DNA from: Elusimicrobiota bacterium
Lineage (GTDB): Bacteria > Elusimicrobiota > Elusimicrobia > FEN-1173
Direction of reading: 5' to 3'
NCBI GenBank assembly: GCA_016706425.1
Contig: JADJJR010000001.1
Span: forward strand, 2,464,688 to 2,528,687
DNA: 64,000 nucleotides
The notes below the pieces were generated by a model. The model made no database searches. It was given only the letters and a program-made list of their open reading frames with translations, and was not told where the DNA came from. Position numbers and translations under genes: made by a program. Of this stretch, positions 1 through 15,187 are shown piece by piece; position 1 is the stretch's first letter, and each line of letters opens with the position of its first letter.

Positions 1-711
1 GCCGCGGCCGCCGCCGTGCGGGTGGTCGACGGCGTTCATCGCCGTGCCGCGCACGTGGGATTTGAAACCACGGTGACGGTTTCGGCCGGCGTTCCCGATC
101 GTCAAATTTTCATGCTCCGTGTTGCCCACCTGGCCGACGGTGGCGAAGCAGGCGTCCGGCACCATCCGGATTTCGCCGGAGGGCATCTTGAGCGTGGCGT
201 AGCCGTTTTCGCGGGCCATGAGTTGAATGGACGCGCCGGCCGAGCGGGCCATTTGGGCGCCGTTGCCGGGAATCAGTTCCACCGCGTGGATCACGGTTCC
301 CACGGGGATGTTGGCCAAAGAGAGCGCGTTGCCGGTTTTGATTTCCGCTTTCGGTCCCGACAGGACCATGTCGCCCACGGCGAGGCCCACGGGATGCAAG
401 ATGTAGCGTTTGGCGCCGTCTTTGTAGTGCAGGAGCGCCAGACGGGCGGAGCGGTTCGGGTCGTACTCGATGGCGGCGACTTTGGCCGGCACGCCGGGTT
501 TGTCGCGCTTGAAATCGACGACGCGGTACATCCGCTTGTGCCCGCCGCCGCGGAAGCGGACCATCACGGTTCCGGTGTTGTTGCGGCCGCCGGATTTACG
601 CAGGGGCTGCAACAGCGCCTTTTCGGGCGCTTTTTTTGTCAAATCGCTGAAATCTTCCACCGTGATGGCACGGCGGGAGGGTGTGTAAGGTTTGAAAGTT
701 TTCATCGGCAT
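1..711 (-). CDS. rplB: 50S ribosomal protein L2 (3' end cut by window edge)
   Basis: Ribosomal protein L2, a primary 23S rRNA binder needed for subunit association and the peptidyl-transferase centre. The minus-strand frame opens MPMKTFKPYTPSRR and stays open for 237 codons to the window edge, so roughly the last 35-40 residues are outside. L2 signatures are visible: MVRFRGGGHKRMYR near residues 50-63 and the C-terminal-domain VDHPHGGG motif right at the edge. A second in-frame ATG two codons later is an alternative start. It is the last visible gene of the str-S10 gene string and lies 12 nt after rplW. Confidence 0.97.
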   Translation of the reverse strand, partial: MPMKTFKPYTPSRRAITVEDFSDLTKKAPEKALLQPLRKSGGRNNTGTVMVRFRGGGHKRMYRVVDFKRDKPGVPAKVAAIEYDPNRSARLALLHYKDGAKRYILHPVGLAVGDMVLSGPKAEIKTGNALSLANIPVGTVIHAVELIPGNGAQMARSAGASIQLMARENGYATLKMPSGEIRMVPDACFATVGQVGNTEHENLTIGNAGRNRHRGFKSHVRGTAMNAVDHPHGGGRG

Positions 712-723
712 CGTCGTTCTCCG

Positions 724-1017
724 TTAAGCCTGCGGCTCCGCGTGCTTGATTTCCTGGCCTTGCTTCAACGTCACGATGGCCTTTTTCCAATCCGACTGGT
801 AGCCGGCGTGGGCGCCGCGCCGGCGAAGCTTGCCGGGCATGTTCATGGTGTTGACGGCCGTCACCTTGACCTTGAACACCGTCTGCACGGCGTCCTTGAT
901 TTGGCCTTTGGTGGCCCGCGGCGCGACCTCAAAAATGTATTTGTTCTGCTCCCGCAACAGCGTCGACCGTTCCGTCAAAACCGGCCGGAAAAGAACTTGC
1001 GTCGTGGCAAGACCCAT
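724..1017 (-). CDS. rplW: 50S ribosomal protein L23
   Basis: Ribosomal protein L23, located at the exit of the nascent-peptide tunnel, where trigger factor and SRP dock. I place the start at the ATG of MGLATTQVLFRPVLTE, giving 97 residues, the usual family size. An upstream in-frame start exists but would run into rplD. Family features are the PVLTERSTLLREQNKYIFEV start and the C-terminal strand with KLRRRG and KKAIVTLKQG. The start codon lies 1 nt beyond the rplD stop, so the two genes are probably translationally coupled. Confidence 0.96.
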   Translation of the reverse strand: MGLATTQVLFRPVLTERSTLLREQNKYIFEVAPRATKGQIKDAVQTVFKVKVTAVNTMNMPGKLRRRGAHAGYQSDWKKAIVTLKQGQEIKHAEPQA

Positions 1018-1018
1018 A

Positions 1019-1663
1019 TCAGTTGACCCCCGGGGTCGACCCGTCGAGACGGGCGGTGATTTGGTCCAAGGCGACCTTGGTGAAGACAAGCTGGTCCGCC
1101 AGCAGGGCGGCGTAGCTGGTCAAGTCGCGGGCGCGGCACAGGCGCAGGCCCGCGAAGTTGCGCGTGGCCCGGTCCAGCGCCGGCGTGATGTCGTCGACCA
1201 CCACCACCGTCTTGGGTCCCAGCTTCAAGGCGGCGGCCCAGGCGGCCACCAGCTTGGTTTTGGGTTCCGCCAATAAAAATTGGTCCACCACCGCCAATTT
1301 CCCGTCGGCGACAAAACTCGACAGAACGGCCCGCAAGGCCAACCGGCGCTTCGCCGGAGGGACCGCTTGGACGTAGCTGCGCGGTTTGGGACCGAACGTG
1401 ATCCCCCCGTGGCGCCACAGGGGCGAGCGGATCGAACCCGCCCGGGCGTTGCCGGTGTGTTTTTGTTTCCACGGCTTCAAACCGCCGCCGGACACTTCGC
1501 CGCGCGTTTTTGTGGAGTGCGTGCCGCGCCGCTGGTTCGCGAGGTACGCGGTCACGACCTCATGAATCAGTGTCGAAGGGGCTTTCACCTTGAACACCGC
1601 GTCCGCCAGCTCCACGCTGCCGGCCTTCTGACCTTTTGAATTCAAAACGTCTACCGTCGACAT
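1019..1663 (-). CDS. rplD: 50S ribosomal protein L4
   Basis: Ribosomal protein L4 lines the peptide exit tunnel and in many bacteria autoregulates the S10 operon. The 214-residue frame starts MSTVDVLNSKGQKAG. It carries the family pattern RRGTHSTKTRGEVSGGG then KPWKQKHTGNARAGS (about residues 45-78), which forms the tunnel loop, followed by LVVDQFLL-type and VVDDI strands in the globular domain. Length is normal. It sits between rplC and rplW in the standard S10-operon order. Confidence 0.97.
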   Translation of the reverse strand: MSTVDVLNSKGQKAGSVELADAVFKVKAPSTLIHEVVTAYLANQRRGTHSTKTRGEVSGGGLKPWKQKHTGNARAGSIRSPLWRHGGITFGPKPRSYVQAVPPAKRRLALRAVLSSFVADGKLAVVDQFLLAEPKTKLVAAWAAALKLGPKTVVVVDDITPALDRATRNFAGLRLCRARDLTSYAALLADQLVFTKVALDQITARLDGSTPGVN

Positions 1664-1673
1664 AGTATCCTCT

Positions 1674-2438
1674 TTATTTCTTTTCCGGCTTGCCGCTCTT
1701 GGCGGGCGCGGCCTTCGCGGCTTTCTTCGCCACCGCGGCGGGCGCTTGCTTCACGCGGCGGGGCCGCGTGGTCTTGTACAGGCTCACGCAGGTGCCCGGC
1801 GCGCCGGGGACCGACCCCCGCACCAGCATCAAATTTTCCGTCGGGTTCACGTCCACCACGAGCAAGCGCTGGATGGTTTTGATTTCCGCGCCCATGTGCC
1901 CGGGCCCGCGCTTGCCGGGCCACACGCGTTCACGCCCCGAAGACCCCGGCGCGCGCCAGCGATCGGACTGGCCGTGGGTTTTGGGACCGCCTTTGAACCG
2001 GTGGCGCTTGACCGCGCCGGCGAAGCCCTTTCCCTTGATCATTCCCGACGCGTCGATGATGTCGCCCGCGGCGAACTGTTCGACGCGGATTTCCATGCCG
2101 GCCTCAAAACCATCCACGGACGGCAAGCGGAACTCCTGCAGCCATCGCGTCGGGACGGCGTTCGTTTTGGCGAAGTGCCCCGCTTCCGGCTTCGAGAAAT
2201 TTTTGGGGCGGATGTCGCCGAAACCCAATTGCAACGCGGCGTAACCGTCGGTGGCGGGGGTTTTCACCTGAACCACACGGCACGGCCCGGCTTGAAAAAC
2301 GGTGACCGGCACGATTTCGCCTTTGGGGCTGAACACGCGGGTCATCCCGATTTTCTTGGCCAGGATGGCTTTCATCGCCGGCACGGCTTTTTTTTCGGCC
2401 GTCGCTTCGGCGGGTTTCTCTGTCGTCGTTTCGCTCAT
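1674..2438 (-). CDS. rplC: 50S ribosomal protein L3
   Basis: Ribosomal protein L3 is an early assembly protein near the peptidyl-transferase centre. The core begins KAILAKKIGMTRVFSPKGE, and the W-finger region KTHGQSDRWRAPGSSG is present. The protein has 254 residues, longer than usual because of about 20 extra N-terminal residues (MSETTTEKPAEATAEKK) and a Lys/Ala-rich tail. I keep the long start because AAGGAAAA lies at proper distance before it. An internal ATG just before KAILAKK would give the conventional protein. Confidence 0.95.
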   Translation of the reverse strand: MSETTTEKPAEATAEKKAVPAMKAILAKKIGMTRVFSPKGEIVPVTVFQAGPCRVVQVKTPATDGYAALQLGFGDIRPKNFSKPEAGHFAKTNAVPTRWLQEFRLPSVDGFEAGMEIRVEQFAAGDIIDASGMIKGKGFAGAVKRHRFKGGPKTHGQSDRWRAPGSSGRERVWPGKRGPGHMGAEIKTIQRLLVVDVNPTENLMLVRGSVPGAPGTCVSLYKTTRPRRVKQAPAAVAKKAAKAAPAKSGKPEKK

Positions 2439-2447
2439 GGCTTTTCC

Positions 2448-2774
2448 TTACAGCTTGATTTCCACGTCCACCCCGGCGGGGAGGTCCAATTTCATCATTT
2501 CTTCAACCGTCTTCGCCGTGGGTTCCATAATATCGATCAGGCGCTTGTGCACCCGCATCTCAAATTGCTCCCGGGATTTCTTGTCCGTGTGGACCGACCG
2601 GTTGACCGTGTACCGTTTGATCTGCGTCGGCAGAAGGACCGGCCCCACCAGCGTCGCGCCGGTGCGCTGCGCCGTCTCGACGATCTTCGCAAGGGAGTCG
2701 TCGAGCATGCGGTGATCGTAGGCGCGCAGGCGAATGCGGATTTTTTGCTGGGCGGGGGTGGACGGGGTTGTCAT
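2448..2774 (-). CDS. rpsJ: 30S ribosomal protein S10
   Basis: Ribosomal protein S10 of the 30S head, also the NusE partner in antitermination. The 108 residues include IRIRLRAYDHRMLD, the loop VGPVLLPTQIKRYTVNRS, and the end DLPAGVDVEIKL, all typical. It is the first gene of the S10 group and here follows tuf and a tiny ORF whose stop overlaps the spacing to its ATG. Its role in antitermination fits the boxA elements in the nearby rrn operon. Confidence 0.97.
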   Translation of the reverse strand: MTTPSTPAQQKIRIRLRAYDHRMLDDSLAKIVETAQRTGATLVGPVLLPTQIKRYTVNRSVHTDKKSREQFEMRVHKRLIDIMEPTAKTVEEMMKLDLPAGVDVEIKL

Positions 2775-2775
2775 T

Positions 2776-2889
2776 TCAGTTCACCGAATACGCGCATTGA
2801 AAACCGCCCCGCGTGCGCCCGTCCGTCAAGGACACGGTCACAAGCCCCGCGCGCAGGTACATCGCCCCTTCGATCAAAACGTTGTCCAT
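2776..2889 (-). CDS. small ORF between tuf and rpsJ (37 aa)
   Basis: A 37-codon frame beginning MDNVLIEGAMYLRAGLV and ending CAYSVN fills almost all of the 126-nt gap between tuf and rpsJ. A GAGGGG sequence lies 3 nt before the ATG, and the stop is 1 nt before the rpsJ start, so it is positioned like a coupled gene. I do not recognise a family; the middle (TVSLTDGRTRGGF) resembles a single beta hairpin. It could be a leader peptide, a tiny protein, or chance. No transmembrane segment is evident. Confidence 0.35.
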   Translation of the reverse strand: MDNVLIEGAMYLRAGLVTVSLTDGRTRGGFQCAYSVN

Positions 2890-2900
2890 GGTCCCCTCGT

Positions 2901-4096
<1,196 letters not shown>

Positions 4097-4140
4097 GGTG
4101 TTTCTCCTTCGTTATCGTTTGATCGTCTTTACGAAATCCG

Positions 4141-6234
4141 CTAGCGGCCGGCGGCCACCGCTCCCTGGTACTTCTGCACGATCTCTTCTTGAACGTTGCG
4201 CGGCGCGTCGTCGTAGTGGCTGGGCTCCATGCTGTAGCTCGCCCGGCCCTGCGAGAGGGACCGCAACGTCGTCGCGTAACCGAACATTTCTTTCAAGGGC
4301 ACGTGGCCGTGGATGATGGTCACATTGCCTTTGTTTTCCTGGCTTTCGATTTTGCCGCGGCGACGCATGAGGTCGCCCATCACGTCGCCGAGATAATCCT
4401 TGGGCGTCGTCACGTCGATGCGCATGACCGGCTCCAAGAGAACCGGACCGGCGCGCCGCACCCCATCCTTGAGCGCCAGGGACGCCGCGATCTTAAAAGC
4501 CATTTCGTTCGAGTCCACCTCGTGGAAGCTCCCGTCGAACAGCGTCGCGCGGAAGTCCACCATGGGGTAGCCGGCCAAGGGGCCGGACTCGAGGGATTCG
4601 CGCAGCCCTTTTTCCACCGCGGGGATGTACTCGCGCGGCACGCGTCCGCCCTTGATCTTGTCCACAAATTCGAAACCGGACGCCGGCGGCAGGGGTTCCA
4701 GCTCGAGCCACACGTGCCCGTATTGGCCGCGGCCGCCCGTCTGCTTGATGTACTTGCCTTCGGACTCCACTTTTTTGCGGAACGTTTCGCGGAAGGCCAC
4801 CTGGGGCGCGCCCACGTTGGCCTGCACGTTGAATTCGCGTTTCATGCGGTCGACGATGATGTCCAGGTGCAGCTCGCCCATGCCGGCGATGATGGTTTGG
4901 TTCGTCTCGGTGTCGGTGCGGACCCGAAACGTCGGGTCTTCGTCTTCCAGGCGACCCAGGGCGACGCCCATCTTTTCTTCGTCGGCCTTCGATTTGGGCT
5001 CGATGGCCACGGAAATGACGGGCTCCGGGAATTTCATGGATTCCAAAACGATCGGGTGCTCTTCGTCCGTGAGGCTGTGGCCGGTCTTCACGGCTTTGAG
5101 GCCCACGCCCGCGGCGATTTCGCCCGCGAACACTTCTTCAATCTCTTCGCGCTTGTTGGCGTGCATGCGCAGGATGCGCCCGAGGCGCTCGCGGTTCCCC
5201 GTGTTGGCGTTGAACACGTAGGACCCGGCCTTGATGCTGCCGGAGTAGACGCGGAAATAGGTCACCTTGCCGACGTGCGGGTCGCTCTGGATCTTGAAGG
5301 CCAGGGCGGCGAAGGGCGCGTCGTCTTTGGCCTCGCGCGTGATTTCGGTCTCGTTGTTGGGCGCGTGGCCTTTTTTGGCCGCCAGATCCACCGGCGAGGG
5401 CAGGTAATCGCAAACGGCGTCCAACATCGGTTGCACGCCCTTGTGCTTGAAGGAGGTGCCGCAGAGCATCGGGAAAAATTTTCCGGAGATCGTCGCCTTG
5501 CGCAGGACGCGTTTGATTTCGTCCTTTGAAAATTCCTTGCCGTCCAAAAACTTCGCGGCGAAATCGTCGTCGTGGTCGGCCAGCGCCTCGATCAACTGGT
5601 CCCGGTACTGCTGGGCCCTTTCTTTCAAATCGGCGGGGATCTCCTCCACGGCGTGGTCGGAGCCCTGGTCGTCGGGCCAGACGTAGGCTTTCATTTCCAC
5701 CAAGTCCACGACGCCGGTGAAGGACCCTTCGGCGCCGATGGGCAGTTGGATGGGCACGCCTTGAACGCCGAGCTTGTCGTGCACGGATTTCACGCAGTCG
5801 TAAAAATCCGCGCCCACCTTGTCCATCTTGTTCGCGAAAATCAATCGGGGCACGTGATACTGGTCGGCCAGGCGCCAGTTGGTTTCCGACTGGGGCTCGA
5901 CGCCCTGGGAGCCGTCCAACAGGACCACGGCGCCGTCCAAGACGCGCAGCGAGCGGTTCACTTCCGCGGTGAAATCGATGTGGCCCGGGGTGTCGATGAT
6001 GTTGATTTGGCAGTCTTTCCACCGGCAGTAGGTGGCGGCCGAGGTGATGGTGATGCCGCGTTCGCGCTCTTGCTCCATCCAGTCCATCGTGGTGGTGCCT
6101 TCGTGCACTTCCCCCACCTTGTGGATCCGGCCGGTGTAGAAAAGCACGCGCTCCGTCGTGGTCGTCTTCCCCGCGTCGATGTGCGCGGTGATGCCGATGT
6201 TCCGGACTTTGCTTAAAGGGTACTGTCGGGGCAT
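4141..6234 (-). CDS. fusA: elongation factor G
   Basis: Translational GTPase EF-G, which drives ribosomal translocation. The 697 residues match the usual length. The G1 loop AHIDAGKTTTTER, switch I RGITITSAA, G3 DTPGHIDFT and G4 NKMD are all in place in the first 140 residues. Domain IV contains the conserved QTGGRGQYGHVW stretch around residue 505-516. It lies between rpsG and tuf as in the classic str operon, 16 nt after rpsG. Confidence 0.98.
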   Translation of the reverse strand: MPRQYPLSKVRNIGITAHIDAGKTTTTERVLFYTGRIHKVGEVHEGTTTMDWMEQERERGITITSAATYCRWKDCQINIIDTPGHIDFTAEVNRSLRVLDGAVVLLDGSQGVEPQSETNWRLADQYHVPRLIFANKMDKVGADFYDCVKSVHDKLGVQGVPIQLPIGAEGSFTGVVDLVEMKAYVWPDDQGSDHAVEEIPADLKERAQQYRDQLIEALADHDDDFAAKFLDGKEFSKDEIKRVLRKATISGKFFPMLCGTSFKHKGVQPMLDAVCDYLPSPVDLAAKKGHAPNNETEITREAKDDAPFAALAFKIQSDPHVGKVTYFRVYSGSIKAGSYVFNANTGNRERLGRILRMHANKREEIEEVFAGEIAAGVGLKAVKTGHSLTDEEHPIVLESMKFPEPVISVAIEPKSKADEEKMGVALGRLEDEDPTFRVRTDTETNQTIIAGMGELHLDIIVDRMKREFNVQANVGAPQVAFRETFRKKVESEGKYIKQTGGRGQYGHVWLELEPLPPASGFEFVDKIKGGRVPREYIPAVEKGLRESLESGPLAGYPMVDFRATLFDGSFHEVDSNEMAFKIAASLALKDGVRRAGPVLLEPVMRIDVTTPKDYLGDVMGDLMRRRGKIESQENKGNVTIIHGHVPLKEMFGYATTLRSLSQGRASYSMEPSHYDDAPRNVQEEIVQKYQGAVAAGR

Positions 6235-6250
6235 TGTCGTTTCCTAAAAT

Positions 6251-6730
6251 TTACCAACGATAGTGGGCGAAGGCTTGGTTTGCCTCGGCCATCTTGTGCG
6301 TGTCTTCCCGTTTTTTCATGACGGGCCCTTCTTTTTTGGCGCAGAGCAAAATCTCTTCGGCCACCCGGTCGGCCATGGGTTTCCCCGATTTGCCGCGGGA
6401 GATCTGCAAAATCCATTTGAAGGCGATCGTCTGACCGCGCTCGGGGCGAACTTCGATGGGCACTTGGTAGGTGGCGCCGCCGACGCGGCGGGGGCGCACT
6501 TCCATCAAAGGACGGGCGTTCTCGATCGCGCGGGTGAAGACGGCCATGGGGTCTTCGCCGGTTTTTTTCTGGACCTGGTCCATGGCGCCGTAGAAAATCT
6601 TCTCCGCCGTCATTTTCTTTCCTTCGAAATTAATCCGACCCAGGAAGCGGGCGGCCAAAACGGAACCGAATTTGAAATCCGGGTCCGGGATTCCACGGCG
6701 TTCGCGGGGTTTGAGTTGTTTGCGGGGCAT
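6251..6730 (-). CDS. rpsG: 30S ribosomal protein S7
   Basis: Ribosomal protein S7 nucleates assembly of the 30S head by binding the 3' major domain of 16S rRNA, and is a known autoregulator of str operons. The 159 residues start MPRKQLKPRERRGI and contain the family stretch NARPLMEVRPRRVGGATYQVP (split here as NARPLMEVRPRR and VGGATYQVP) and the C-terminal KREDTHKMAEANQAFAHYRW. Twelve nt separate it from rpsL. Confidence 0.97.
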   Translation of the reverse strand: MPRKQLKPRERRGIPDPDFKFGSVLAARFLGRINFEGKKMTAEKIFYGAMDQVQKKTGEDPMAVFTRAIENARPLMEVRPRRVGGATYQVPIEVRPERGQTIAFKWILQISRGKSGKPMADRVAEEILLCAKKEGPVMKKREDTHKMAEANQAFAHYRW

Positions 6731-6742
6731 AGGGTCTCCGTC

Positions 6743-7129
6743 TTATTTCTTGTCGCCGGCTTTGGGCCGCTTGGCGCCGTATTTGGAACGGCCCTGTCGG
6801 CGGTCGTTGACGCCGGTGGCGTCGAGGGGTCCGCGCACAATGTGGTAACGCACGCCGGGCAAATCCTTCACACGGCCGCCCCGCACCAAAACAATCGAGT
6901 GCTCCTGCAAATTGTGTCCCACGCCCGGAATGTAGGCGGTGACTTCCATGCCCGTCGACAGCTTCACGCGCGCGACCTTGCGGAGGGCGGAGTTCGGCTT
7001 TTTCGGCGTCGTGGTGTACACGCGGGTGCACACGCCCCGTCGCTGGGGCGAAGATTTGAGGGCCGGCGCCTTGGTCTTGTAGACCATCGGCGATCTTCCG
7101 GCGCGAACCAATTGGTTGGTGGTCGGCAT
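6743..7129 (-). CDS. rpsL: 30S ribosomal protein S12
   Basis: Ribosomal protein S12 sits at the decoding centre. The 128-residue protein starts MPTTNQLVRAGR. It shows the universally conserved TTTPKKPNSALRKVARV stretch, with lysine at the position where streptomycin-resistance changes occur, so the sequence is of the sensitive type. GVRYHIVRGPLDATGV follows, and a basic tail ends the protein. It follows rpoC by 10 nt, joining the rpo and str gene groups. Confidence 0.98.
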   Translation of the reverse strand: MPTTNQLVRAGRSPMVYKTKAPALKSSPQRRGVCTRVYTTTPKKPNSALRKVARVKLSTGMEVTAYIPGVGHNLQEHSIVLVRGGRVKDLPGVRYHIVRGPLDATGVNDRRQGRSKYGAKRPKAGDKK

Positions 7130-7139
7130 GGCGTTCCCT

Positions 7140-10100
7140 TTAGCTGGCCTTGGCCAGGCTCTTCAACTTCGCCTGGCGTTGGCGATCGTAGTGGCCGGAC
7201 CCGGTCGGAATCAGGTGTCCGATGATGACGTTCTCTTTGAGGCCCCGCAGGGGGTCCGATTGGCCGCTGGAGGCGGCGTCGGTCAACACGCGGGTCGTCT
7301 CCTGGAAGGAGGCCGCCGAGATGAAGGAGTCCGATGAGAGGGAAGCCTTTGTGATCCCGAGGAGCACCGGCTGGACTTCGGCCAGTTCGCCGCCGGCTTC
7401 CTGCACGCGTTTGTTCTCGGCGTTGAATCGCGTCTTGGACACCACTTCGCCCAGGAGGAAGTCCGTGTCGCCGGATTTGGTGATTTGAACGTTCGACAGC
7501 ATCTGGCGGACAATCACCTCGATGTGCTTGTCGTTCATGCCCACCCCCTGCAGCCGGTAGACTTCCTGGATCTCGTTGACCAAAAATTCCTGAACTTCCT
7601 TGGCGCCGCGCACGCGCAGGATGTCGTGCGGGTTGACGGCCCCGTCGGTGAGGGGCTCGCCCACGCCCACGCGGTCGCCTTCGTAGACCACCAAGTGCTT
7701 GCCCTGGGGGATGTTGTAGTCCCGCGCCAGGCTCGTTTCTTCGTTGGTGACCGTCACTTTCATGGTGCCGCGGGCCGTTTGACCGAGCTTCACCACGCCG
7801 TCGATCTCCGAGATCACCGCGGAGTTGCGCGGCTTGCGCGCCTCGAAGAGTTCCGCCACGCGGGGAAGGCCGCCGGTGATGTCTTTCGTCTTGGAGACTT
7901 CCTGCGGGATCTTCGCGAGCACGTCCCCGGGCTCCACCTTGTCTCCGTCGTGAACGACGATGTTGGTGTCCACCGGCAAGGGGTAGCTGGCTTTCTTTTT
8001 CCCGCCGTCCATGATGACGACCTGCGGATGAAGTTGCTCCGCGCGGTGCTCGATGATGACGCGTTCAATAAGGCCGGTGATGCGGTTTTTCTCTTCGTGC
8101 ATCGTGATGCCGTCGATGACGTCCTGCAATTTCACGGTGCCTTCGTGTTCGGTGACGATCGGCAAGGAGTAGGGATCCCACTCCGCCATGATCTCCCCGG
8201 ACTCGACTTTCTTGCCTTCCGCCACGCGCAGACGCGCGCCGAAGGGAATGTCGTAGTGTTCTTTTTCGGCCCCGCCGGGTTCGCGAAGGGCCAGCACGCC
8301 GTTTCGCGCGACGGAAACCAAAAGACCTTCGCGGTTTTTGATGGTGCGCAGGTTTTGGAATTTGACCGTTCCGCCCTTTTCGGCGGCGATCTGGGAGCGT
8401 TGAATGACGCGGCTGGCCGTGCCGCCGATGTGGAAGGTGCGGAGCGTCAGCTGGGTGCCGGGTTCGCCGATGGACTGGGCGGCGATGACACCCACGGCTT
8501 CGCCCACTTCGACGGGTCGGCCGGTGGCCAGGTTCAGGCCGTAACATTTGCCGCACACCCCGTAGACCGCTTCACAGGTCAGCACCGAGCGGATGCGGAT
8601 GCGGTCGATGCCCGCGGCGGCGACCTGTTTGGCCTTGGCGGCGGTGATCATTTCCCCGGCCTTCACAATTTGTTCGTCGGTGAGGGGGTTCACCACGCTG
8701 TCCAGGGGCACCCGACCCACGAGGCGCTCTTCGAGGGGTTCGATGATGTCTTCGCCCGAACGGATGGTGCCGATGCGGATGCCGTTGATGGTGCCGCAGT
8801 CATCGAGCGCGATGGTGATGTCGTGGGCCACGTCGACCAAGCGGCGCGTCAAGTACCCGGCGTCGGCGGTTTTCAAGGCGGTGTCGGCCAGGCCTTTGCG
8901 TCCGCCGTGCGTCGAGATGAAGTACTCCAAGACGGTCAAGCCTTCGCGGAAGTTCGAGATGATCGGCGACTCGATGATTTCGCCCACGGCGCCGGTGATT
9001 TTCTTTTGGGGCTTCTGCATGAGACCGCGCATCCCGGCCAATTGGCGGATCTGCTGACGGCTGCCGCGGGCGCCGGAGTCGGCCATCATGTAAACCGAAT
9101 TGAATTTGGCTTCGCCGACCTTGTAAACGGCCTGTTCGGTCTTTTTCATCTCATCGAACATCACGTCGGCGATTTGGTCGGTGACGTGGGTCCAGAGGTC
9201 GATGATCTTGTTGTAGCGTTCGGAATCCGTGATCACGCCGGCCTTGGACTGTTTTTCAATGTCTTTGATTTCGTGCCGGGCCTTCTTGACCAATTCTTCC
9301 TTGAGTTTGGGGATGTGCATGTCCGAAATGGAAATGGACAGGCCGGCTTCGGTCGCGTAACGGTAGCCGAGACGCTTGATCTCGTCCAGGAAGCGCACGG
9401 TGCGCACCAGGCCCAACTCGCGGTAGCAGCGGTCCACCAGACCCACCAACTCTTTCTTGGTGACCGCTTGGTTGACGAACCCGAGCTCCTCGGGCACGAC
9501 CTCGTTAAAAATGACGCGGCCGACGGTGGTGTAAATTTTCCATTTCGCGCCGTTGTGGAAATCCTTGTTCGCCAGGCCCTCTTCCTCAAACTTCGTGACG
9601 CCGCGCACCTTGATGCGGGCGTGCAGGTCGACCGCGCCGGTTTGGTACACCGCGACGACTTCCGATCGGGAGCCAAAAAGCTGGCCTTCGCCGGGAACGC
9701 CCACTTTTTCTTTCGTGAGGTAGGCGCAACCCAACACCATGTCCTGGGCGGGCACGGCGATCGGTTTGCCCGAGGCGGGCGACAAAATGTTGTTCGTGGC
9801 CATCATGAGGAGGCGCGCTTCGAGCTGCGCTTCCAACGAGAGGGGCACGTGCACGGCCATCTGGTCCCCGTCGAAGTCGGCGTTGAAGGCCGCGCAGGTC
9901 AGGGGGTGCAGCTGAATGGCTTTGCCTTCGATCAAGACCGGCTCAAAAGCCTGGATCCCCAGGCGGTGAAGGGTGGGGGCGCGGTTGAGCAACACGGGGT
10001 GGTTCTTCGTGACCTGCTCCAAAATATCCCACACTTCGGGCTTCACGCGTTCCAACATGCGTTTGGCGGCCCGCAGGGTGCAATTCTCCCGTTTCATCAA

Positions 10101-11296
10101 TTCGTGGATGATGAAGGGCTTGAACAGTTCAAGCGCCATTTCCTTCGGCAACCCGCATTGATGCAGTTTGAGGTTGGGGCCGACGACAATGACGGAGCGG
10201 CCCGAGTAATCGACGCGTTTGCCGAGGAGGTTTTGGCGGAAACGGCCCTGTTTCCCTTTCAGGATGTCGGACAGGGACTTCAAAGGTCGGTTGCCGGCGC
10301 CCACCACCACTTTGCCGTGCACGCCGTTTTCCAACAGCGCGTCCACGGCCTCTTGGAGGAGGCGTTTTTCGTTGTGCACCATCACCTCGGGGGCGCGCAG
10401 GCCCTCGATGTGCTTCAACCGGTTGTTCCGGTTGATGATGCGACGGTACAAATCGTTGAGGTCCGAGGTGGCGAAACGGCCGCCTTCCAGGGGCACCAAG
10501 GGACGGAGGTCCGGCGGGATCACGGGCAACACCGTCAGAACCATGTTTTCCGGGCGGGTGCCGGAACGGACAAAACCGTCCAAGACGCGCAGGCGTTTGA
10601 CCAAGCGGGTCTTTTCGGTTTCCGAGCTGGCGACTTTGAGTTGCGCGCGCACCTCGATGGCGTCTTTTTTGACGTCGATTTCCTCGAGGAGCTGGCGGAT
10701 CGCCCCGGCGCCGATGCCCACGGCCACTTTGCCTTTGGTTTCTTCTTTGGCCTTGTGAACTTCCTCGTCGGTCAAAAGCTGGCGGGCTTTGTACTTCACC
10801 TTGCCGTCGGCGTCTTTGAAATCTTCCAAAACGGCGTGGCGGGCGTAGTAAACCACTTTTTCGATATCGGACAATTTCATGCCCAACAGCGTGCCCATGC
10901 GGGACGGCGATTTGCGCAGGAACCACACGTGCGCCACCGGAACGGCGAGCTCGATGTGCCCCATGCGTTCGCGACGAACCTTGGATTCCGTGACTTCAAC
11001 GCCGCACCGATCGCACACCACGCCCTTGTACTTTATAAATTTGAACTTGCCGCAATTGCATTCCCAATCGCGGACGGGCCCGAAAATGCGTTCGCAGAAC
11101 AAACCGTCTCTCTCGGGTTTGAACGTGCGGTAATTGATGGTTTCGGGCTTGCGGACTTCCCCGTGGCTCCAGGAGGAGATCTGCTCGGGCGAGGCAATCG
11201 TGATCCGCACCGCGTCAAAACCGGTGAAGTTCAATCCCGCCGCGGGCTTCTTTTTGGCGCTTTCTTTCTTTCGTTCCGCGAAAAGCGTCGTCACGG

Positions 11297-11300
<4 letters not shown>
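7140..11300 (-). CDS. rpoC: RNA polymerase beta' subunit
   Basis: Beta' subunit of RNA polymerase, 1386 residues. The N-terminal zinc site is seen as CNCGKF then CDRCGVEVT near residues 80-103. The catalytic magnesium loop NADFDGDQMAVHVP lies near residue 475, and the second zinc cluster CEAVYGVCGKCYG near residue 910. The bridge helix and trigger loop region (GSRQQIRQLAGMRGLMQKP onward) is intact. The start overlaps the rpoB stop by 4 nt (ATGA), implying coupled synthesis of equal amounts of beta and beta'. Confidence 0.99.
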
Positions 11301-15097
<3,797 letters not shown>

Positions 15098-15187
15098 TTT
15101 GCCCTCGACGATCAGAAGCCCCGCGTCCGGCGCGAACCGGCGCGATACGAAAACCCGATGGGACCCGTCAGCGTCAATGCGGACTCG

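Noticed and set aside
16..1026. Long rightward ORFs opposite the ribosomal-protein, rpo and fusA genes
   Set aside because: They are antisense shadows caused by high GC; none shows a family motif or SD.
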